This document shows, one piece after another, positions 58,943-64,000 of a DNA stretch of 64,000 nucleotides. Position numbers and translations under genes: made by a program. This DNA comes from Budorcas taxicolor. Lineage: Eukaryota; Chordata; Mammalia; Artiodactyla; Bovidae. Position 1 is the first letter of the stretch, and each line of letters opens with the position of its first letter. Under the pieces are notes generated by a model. It saw only the letters and a program-made list of their open reading frames with translations. It searched no databases and was not told the origin of the DNA. The stretch lies in the NCBI RefSeq assembly GCF_023091745.1, contig NW_026291481.1:4369237-4433236 (forward strand), written 5' to 3'.

Positions 58943-60347
58943 GTGCAAAGGCAAGGCAGGAGTGGAGCTGAGGCCAGGAAGGCGCCAGGAGCGTCTGCCT
59001 GTCTGGCGCAGCCTGCTCCTTCCCGGGCAGGAAGCCTAGCAGCGAGGCAAGTCTGGGCAAGGCTCGCCCAGGGCAGAGCAGCCTCACGCCAGCAACTCTG
59101 CCAGATCGGGCCTCTGAGCAGAGCTGGAGCTCTGCCGTACTGGAGGCTCACTGGGCTCCGCCCAAGGAGTGAGTGCAGACGCACGCAGCTGGGCTGCCTC
59201 CTCTTCTCCCGAGGAGGCTCGCTTCCCGCATGCTGTGCACTAGGCTTCCAGGCGGGGGCGCCCCGCGCCCCCTACAGGTCTTGGCTCAGGGGCTGCTTCC
59301 CTGGAGCTGGGGCTGCCGGCGGGAGCCCAGACACGCAGGGGCAGGCCCCACCACCTGCACACGTCTCTGCTGGGGAGCAGAGCGCTAGGGACATGACGTC
59401 TGTCAGGCACCTTCTGGGCGCCCACGGAGTCAGCCTCCGGGAGTGTGGGGCTGCAGACCACAGCCAGGGGACCTGGGAGCCGTGTGCTCTCCGTGCGGCG
59501 CTGAGTCTGGGCGGCCAAGCAACCGCTGGTGGAGCCCTGCACTTGCCCTCCCCTCCCCTCTACGAGAGGCCTCACTGCTGGAGGGCTTGGCAGTGTGCAA
59601 GCCACCGGCTCCTAAGCCTTCCCCAAGGACGCCCGGGGCCTAGATGCAAAGGCAAGGCAGGAGTGGAGCTGAGGCCAGGAAGGCGCCAGTGGCCTCTCCC
59701 AGCATCGCACAGCCTGCTCCTTCCCGGGCAGCAAGCCTAGCAGCGAGGCAAGCCTGGGCAAGTCTCGCCCAGGGCAGAGCAGCCTCGCGCAAGGCACTTG
59801 ACTAGATCCGGCCTCTGAGCAGAGCTGGAGCTCTGCCGTCCTGGAGGCACACTCGGCTCGGCCCAAGCAGGGATTGCAGCTGCACGCGGCTTGGCTCCCT
59901 CGACTCTTCCCAAGGAGGCTCGCTTCCAAGCGGACCGTGCACTTGGCTTCCAGGCAGGGACGCCCCGCGCCTCCTGCAGGTCTTGGCACAGGGGCTGCGT
60001 CCCCTGAGCGGAGGCTGTGGGCGGCAGCCCAGACACGCAGGGGCAGGCCCCAACCACCTGCACACGTCTCTGCTGGTGGGGAGAGCACTAGGGAAATGAC
60101 GTCTGTCAGGCACCTTCTGGGCGCTCACGGAGTCAGCCTCCGGGTGTGTGGGGCTGCAGACCACAGCCAGGGGCCCTGGGAAGCCTGGTGCTCTCCGTGC
60201 TGTGCTGAGTCTGGGCGGCCAAGCGAGCGCTGGAGGAGCCCTGCACTTGCCATTCCCTTCCCTATGACAGAGCTCTCACGGCTGGAGGGCTTGGCAGCGT
60301 GCACCCCACCGGCCCCTAAGCCCTCCGCAAGGACGCCTGGGGACTAG
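58943..60347 (+). repeat. Dimer 42 (B + A), near consensus
   Basis: A starts at 59644. Markers T-T-GG-G. No private variant seen. Confidence 0.95.
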
Positions 60348-61752
60348 GTGCAAAGGCAAGGCAGGAGTGGAGCTGAGGCCAGGAAGGCGCCAGGAGCGTC
60401 TGCCTGTCTGGCGCAGCCTGCTCCTTCCCGGGCAGGAAGCCTAGCAGCGAGGCAAGTCTGGGCAAGGCTCGCCCAGGGCAGAGCAGCCTCACGCCAGCAA
60501 CTCTGCCAGATCGGGCCTCTGAGCAGAGCTGGAGCTCTGCCGTACTGGAGGCTCACTGGGCTCCGCCCAAGGAGTGAGTGCAGACGCACGCAGATGCGCT
60601 GCCTCCTCTTCTCCCGAGGAGGCTCGCTTCCCGCATGCTGTGCACTAGGCTTCCAGGCGGGGGCGCCCCGCGCCCCCTACAGGTCTTGGCTCAGGGGCTG
60701 CTTCCCTGGAGCTGGGGCTGCCGGCGGGAGCCCAGACACGCAGGGGCAGGCCCCACCACCTGCACACGTCTCTGCTGGGGAGCAGAGCGCTAGGGACATG
60801 ACGTCTGTCAGGCACCTTCTGGGCGCCCACGGAGTCAGCCTCCGGGAGTGTGGGGCTGCAGACCACAGCCAGGGGACCTGGGAGCCGTGTGCTCTCCGTG
60901 CGGCGCTGAGTCTGGGCGGCCAAGCAACCGCTGGTGGAGCCCTGCACTTGCCCTCCCCTCCCCTCTACGAGAGGCCTCACTGCTGGAGGGCTTGGCAGTG
61001 TGCAAGCCACCGGCTCCTAAGCCTTCCCCAAGGACGCCCGGGGCCTAGATGCAAAGGCAAGGCAGGAGTGGAGCTGAGGCCAGGAAGGCGCCAGTGGCCT
61101 CTCCCAGCATCGCACAGCCTGCTCCTTCCCGGGCAGCAAGCCTAGCAGCGAGGCAAGCCTGGGCAAGTCTCGCCCAGGGCAGAGCAGCCTCGCGCAAGGC
61201 ACTTGACTAGATCCGGCCTCTGAGCAGAGCTGGAGCTCTGCCGTCCTGGAGGCACACTCGGCTCGGCCCAAGCAGGGATTGCAGCTGCACGCGGCTTGGC
61301 TCCCTCGACTCTTCCCAAGGAGGCTCGCTTCCAAGCGGACCGTGCACTTGGCTTCCAGGCAGGGACGCCCCGCGCCTCCTGCAGGTCTTGGCACAGGGGC
61401 TGCGTCCCCTGAGCGGAGGCTGTGGGCGGCAGCCCAGACACGCAGGGGCAGGCCCCAACCACCTGCACACGTCTCTGCTGGTGGGGAGAGCACTAGGGAA
61501 ATGACGTCTGTCAGGCACCTTCTGGGCGCTCACGGAGTCAGCCTCCGGGTGTGTGGGGCTGCAGACCACAGCCAGGGGCCCTGGGAAGCCTGGTGCTCTC
61601 CGTGCTGTGCTGAGTCTGGGCGGCCAAGCGACCGCTGCAGGAGCCCTGCACTTGCCATTCCCTTCCCTATGACAGAGCTCTCACGGCTGGAGGGCTTGGC
61701 AGCGTGCACCCCACCGGCCCCTAAGCCCTCCGCAAGGACGCCTGGGGACTAG
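60348..61752 (+). repeat. Dimer 43 (B + A)
   Basis: A starts at 61049. CAGATGCGCT at 60591 (A60594, C60597) is the allele of dimers 31 and 35, here on an otherwise ordinary B. Markers T-T-CC-G. Confidence 0.95.
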
Positions 61753-63157
61753 GTGCAAAGGCAAGGCAGGAGTGGAGCTGAGGCCAGGAAGGCGCCAGGA
61801 GCGTCTGCCTGTCTGGCGCAGCCTGCTCCTTCCCGGGCAGGAAGCCTAGCAGCGAGGCAAGTCTGGGCAAGGCTCGCCCAGGGCAGAGCAGCCTCACGCC
61901 AGCAACTCTGCCAGATCGGGCCTCTGAGCAGAGCTGGAGCTCTGCCGTACTGGAGGCTCACTGGGCTCCGCCCAAGGAGTGAGTGCAGACGCACGCAGCT
62001 GGGCTGCCTCCTCTTCTCCCGAGGAGGCTCGCTTCCCGCATGCTGTGCACTAGGCTTCCAGGCGGGGGCGCCCCGCGCCCCCTACAGGTCTTGGCTCAGG
62101 GGCTGCTTCCCTGGAGCTGGGGCTGCCGGCGGGAGCCCAGACACGCAGGGGCAGGCCCCACCACCTGCACACGTCTCTGCTGGGGAGCAGAGCGCTAGGG
62201 ACATGACGTCTGTCAGGCACCTTCTGGGCGCCCACGGAGTCAGCCTCCGGGAGTGTGGGGCTGCAGACCACAGCCAGGGGACCTGGGAGCCGTGTGCTCT
62301 CCGTGCGGCGCTGAGTCTGGGCGGCCAAGCAACCGCTGGTGGAGCCCTGCACTTGCCCTCCCCTCCCCTCTACGAGAGGCCTCACTGCTGGAGGGCTTGG
62401 CAGTGTGCAAGCCACCGGCTCCTAAGCCTTCCCCAAGGACGCCCGGGGCCTAGATGCAAAGGCAAGGCAGGAGTGGAGCTGAGGCCAGGAAGGCGCCAGT
62501 GGCCTCTCCCAGCATCGCACAGCCTGCTCCTTCCCGGGCAGCAAGCCTAGCAGCGAGGCAAGCCTGGGCAAGTCTCGCCCAGGGCAGAGCAGCCTCGCGC
62601 AAGGCACTTGACTAGATCCGGCCTCTGAGCAGAGCTGGAGCTCTGCCGTCCTGGAGGCACACTCGGCTCGGCCCAAGCAGGGATTGCAGCTGCACGCGGC
62701 TTGGCTCCCTCGACTCTTCCCAAGGAGGCTCGCTTCCAAGCGGACCGTGCACTTGGCTTCCAGGCAGGGACGCCCCGCGCCTCCTGCAGGTCTTGGCACA
62801 GGGGCTGCGTCCCCTGAGCGGAGGCTGTGGGCGGCAGCCCAGACACGCAGGGGCAGGCCCCAACCACCTGCACACGTCTCTGCTGGTGGGGAGAGCACTA
62901 GGGAAATGACGTCTGTCAGGCACCTTCTGGGCGCTCACGGAGTCAGCCTCCGGGTGTGTGGGGCTGCAGACCACAGCCAGGGGCCCTGGGAAGCCTGGTG
63001 CTCTCCGTGCTGTGCTGAGTCTGGGCGGCCAAGCGACCGCTGCAGGAGCCCTGCACTTGCCATTCCCTTCCCTATGACAGAGCTCTCACGGCTGGAGGGC
63101 TTGGCAGCGTGCACCCCACCGGCCCCTAAGCCCTCCGCAAGGACGCCTGGGGACTAG
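61753..63157 (+). repeat. Dimer 44 (B + A), near consensus
   Basis: A starts at 62454. Markers T-T-CC-G. It serves as a reference copy for the right half. Confidence 0.95.
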
Positions 63158-64000
63158 GTGCAAAGGCAAGGCAGGAGTGGAGCTGAGGCCAGGAAGGCGC
63201 CAGGAGCGTCTGCCTGTCTGGCGCAGCCTGCTCCTTCCCGGGCAGGAAGCCTAGCAGCGAGGCAAGTCTGGGCAAGGCTCGCCCAGGGCAGAGCAGCCTC
63301 ACGCCAGCAACTCTGCCAGATCGGGCCTCTGAGCAGAGCTGGAGCTCTGCCGTACTGGAGGCTCACTGGGCTCCGCCCAAGGAGTGAGTGCAGACGCACG
63401 CAGCTGGGCTGCCTCCTCTTCTCCCGAGGAGGCTCGCTTCCCGCATGCTGTGCACTAGGCTTCCAGGCGGGGGCGCCCCGCGCCCCCTACAGGTCTTGGC
63501 TCAGGGGCTGCTTCCCTGGAGCTGGGGCTGCCGGCGGGAGCCCAGACACGCAGGGGCAGGCCCCACCACCTGCACACGTCTCTGCTGGGGAGCAGAGCGC
63601 TAGGGACATGACGTCTGTCAGGCACCTTCTGGGCGCCCACGGAGTCAGCCTCCGGGAGTGTGGGGCTGCAGACCACAGCCAGGGGACCTGGGAGCCGTGT
63701 GCTCTCCGTGCGGCGCTGAGTCTGGGCGGCCAAGCACCCGCTGGAGGAGCCCTGCACTTGCCCTCCCCTGCCCACTACGAGAGGCCTCACTGCTGGAGGG
63801 CTTGGCAGTGTGCAAGCCACCGGCTCCTAAGCCTTCCCCAAGGACGCCCGGGGCCTAGATGCAAAGGCAAGGCAGGAGTGGAGCTGAGGCCAGGAAGGCG
63901 CCAGTGGCCTCTCCCAGCATCGCACAGCCTGCTCCTTCCCGGGCAGCAAGCCTAGCAGCGAGGCAAGCCTGGGCAAGTCTCGCCCAGGGCAGAGCAGCCT
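63158..64000 (+). repeat. Partial dimer at the right edge
   Basis: B is complete (63158-63858); A is cut after 142 bp. B has four substitutions within 38 bp (C63737, A63745, G63770, A63774), unlike any other copy. The array continues beyond the window. Confidence 0.95.

Larger units (their letters stand above)
1..64000 (+). repeat. GC-rich tandem satellite array, 1405-bp B+A dimer
   Basis: The whole window is head-to-tail copies of a 1405-bp unit made of two ~702-bp monomers, B (701 bp) and A (704 bp). I aligned them by hand at about 86 % identity. Neighbouring dimers differ at only a few positions. No inverted copy, transposon insertion, unique spacer or array edge is visible. Nearly all variation is substitution; the only length variants I found are a 1-bp deletion in the A2-type monomers (4150, 15389, 25925) and a 702-bp monomer at 16092. 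The organisation is that of a higher-order satellite or macrosatellite. The family name and species are not recognised. CpG depletion to about half with high GC suggests a vertebrate, which is inference. Confidence 0.97.

Noticed and set aside
1..64000. CRISPR array
   Set aside because: Repeat unit is 1405 bp with no short direct repeats separated by unique spacers and no cas genes.
1..64000. Bacterial or phage origin suggested by GC content and dense open frames
   Set aside because: CpG is reduced to about half of expectation, the reading frames are mere copies of one another, and a 64-kb homogeneous satellite has no prokaryotic parallel that I know.
1..64000. Bovine 1.715 satellite (about 1.4-kb unit)
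   Set aside because: The unit length is close, but as I recall that satellite has one EcoRI site per unit and short internal subrepeats. I see no GAATTC here and no regular short internal period. This rests on memory and a database search should settle it.
1..64000. Human NBL2/SST1 1.4-kb macrosatellite
   Set aside because: Length and GC richness are similar, but the characteristic NotI site GCGGCCGC is absent (the closest is GCGGCCAA), and I do not know of a 702-bp dimer structure in that family. Not excluded without a search.
1..64000. Ribosomal DNA or other RNA genes
   Set aside because: No tRNA A/B boxes, no rRNA-like conserved blocks and no pol III terminator T-runs in the unit; the longest T-runs are three bases.

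Overview
The window is one uninterrupted tandem array of a GC-rich satellite or macrosatellite DNA. I see no protein-coding gene, RNA gene, transposon, CRISPR array or unique sequence. All 64 kb are head-to-tail copies, in one orientation, of a ~702-bp monomer that exists in two forms, here named B (701 bp) and A (704 bp). They are about 86 % identical by hand alignment and alternate as a B+A dimer of 1405 bp. The window holds a partial A at the left, 44 complete dimers, one supernumerary A-type monomer and a partial dimer at the right. Of the 44 dimers, 41 are exactly 1405 bp; the other three are 1404 bp because of one shared 1-bp deletion.

Organism: G+C is about two thirds by eye. CpG is reduced to roughly half of expectation (hand count in one monomer), with plentiful CA/TG, as in a methylated vertebrate genome. 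A multi-kilobase array of a ~0.7/1.4-kb GC-rich unit fits a mammalian pericentromeric or subtelomeric satellite, or a DXZ4/D4Z4-like macrosatellite. I cannot name the species or family.

Layout: (1) 1-31 kb is the structured part. Three landmark A monomers of a distinct subtype (A2, at 4150, 15389 and 25925) mark a super-higher-order repeat with spacings of 11,239 and 10,536 bp. Dimers 1-3 recur almost unchanged as dimers 9-11, and in diverged form around dimers 16-18. The dimer register slips once at 16092-16793, where an extra divergent monomer (A') gives A-A'-B. The later landmark at 25925 is an A2/A' hybrid, a direct record of unequal exchange. A divergent B subtype (B2) follows A' or the hybrid at 16794, 18199 and 26628. 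(2) 31-64 kb is more homogeneous. It carries a recent 5,620-bp (4-dimer) tandem duplication near 41.8-52.8 kb and a 2,810-bp (2-dimer) one near 51.1-57.1 kb. A similar 2,810-bp duplication lies at 4.9-10.5 kb in the left part.

Sequence elements repeated in every unit include a strong CTCF-core-like match on the minus strand of each B, an adjacent 10-bp perfect palindrome, an 18-bp dyad in both monomers and a CRE-like octamer. No CENP-B box core is visible. Many long reading frames exist on both strands, but they follow from GC richness plus repetition and are not annotated as genes.

Marker code used in the dimer entries: four variable sites in the A monomer, counted from its first base as +0, are +231 (T/G), +430 (T/G), +583/+589 (C/G each) and +683 (A/G). 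They are written for example T-T-CC-G. In A2-type monomers the last two sites lie one base earlier. Dimer boundaries are set arbitrarily at the TGCAAAGG that opens each monomer.
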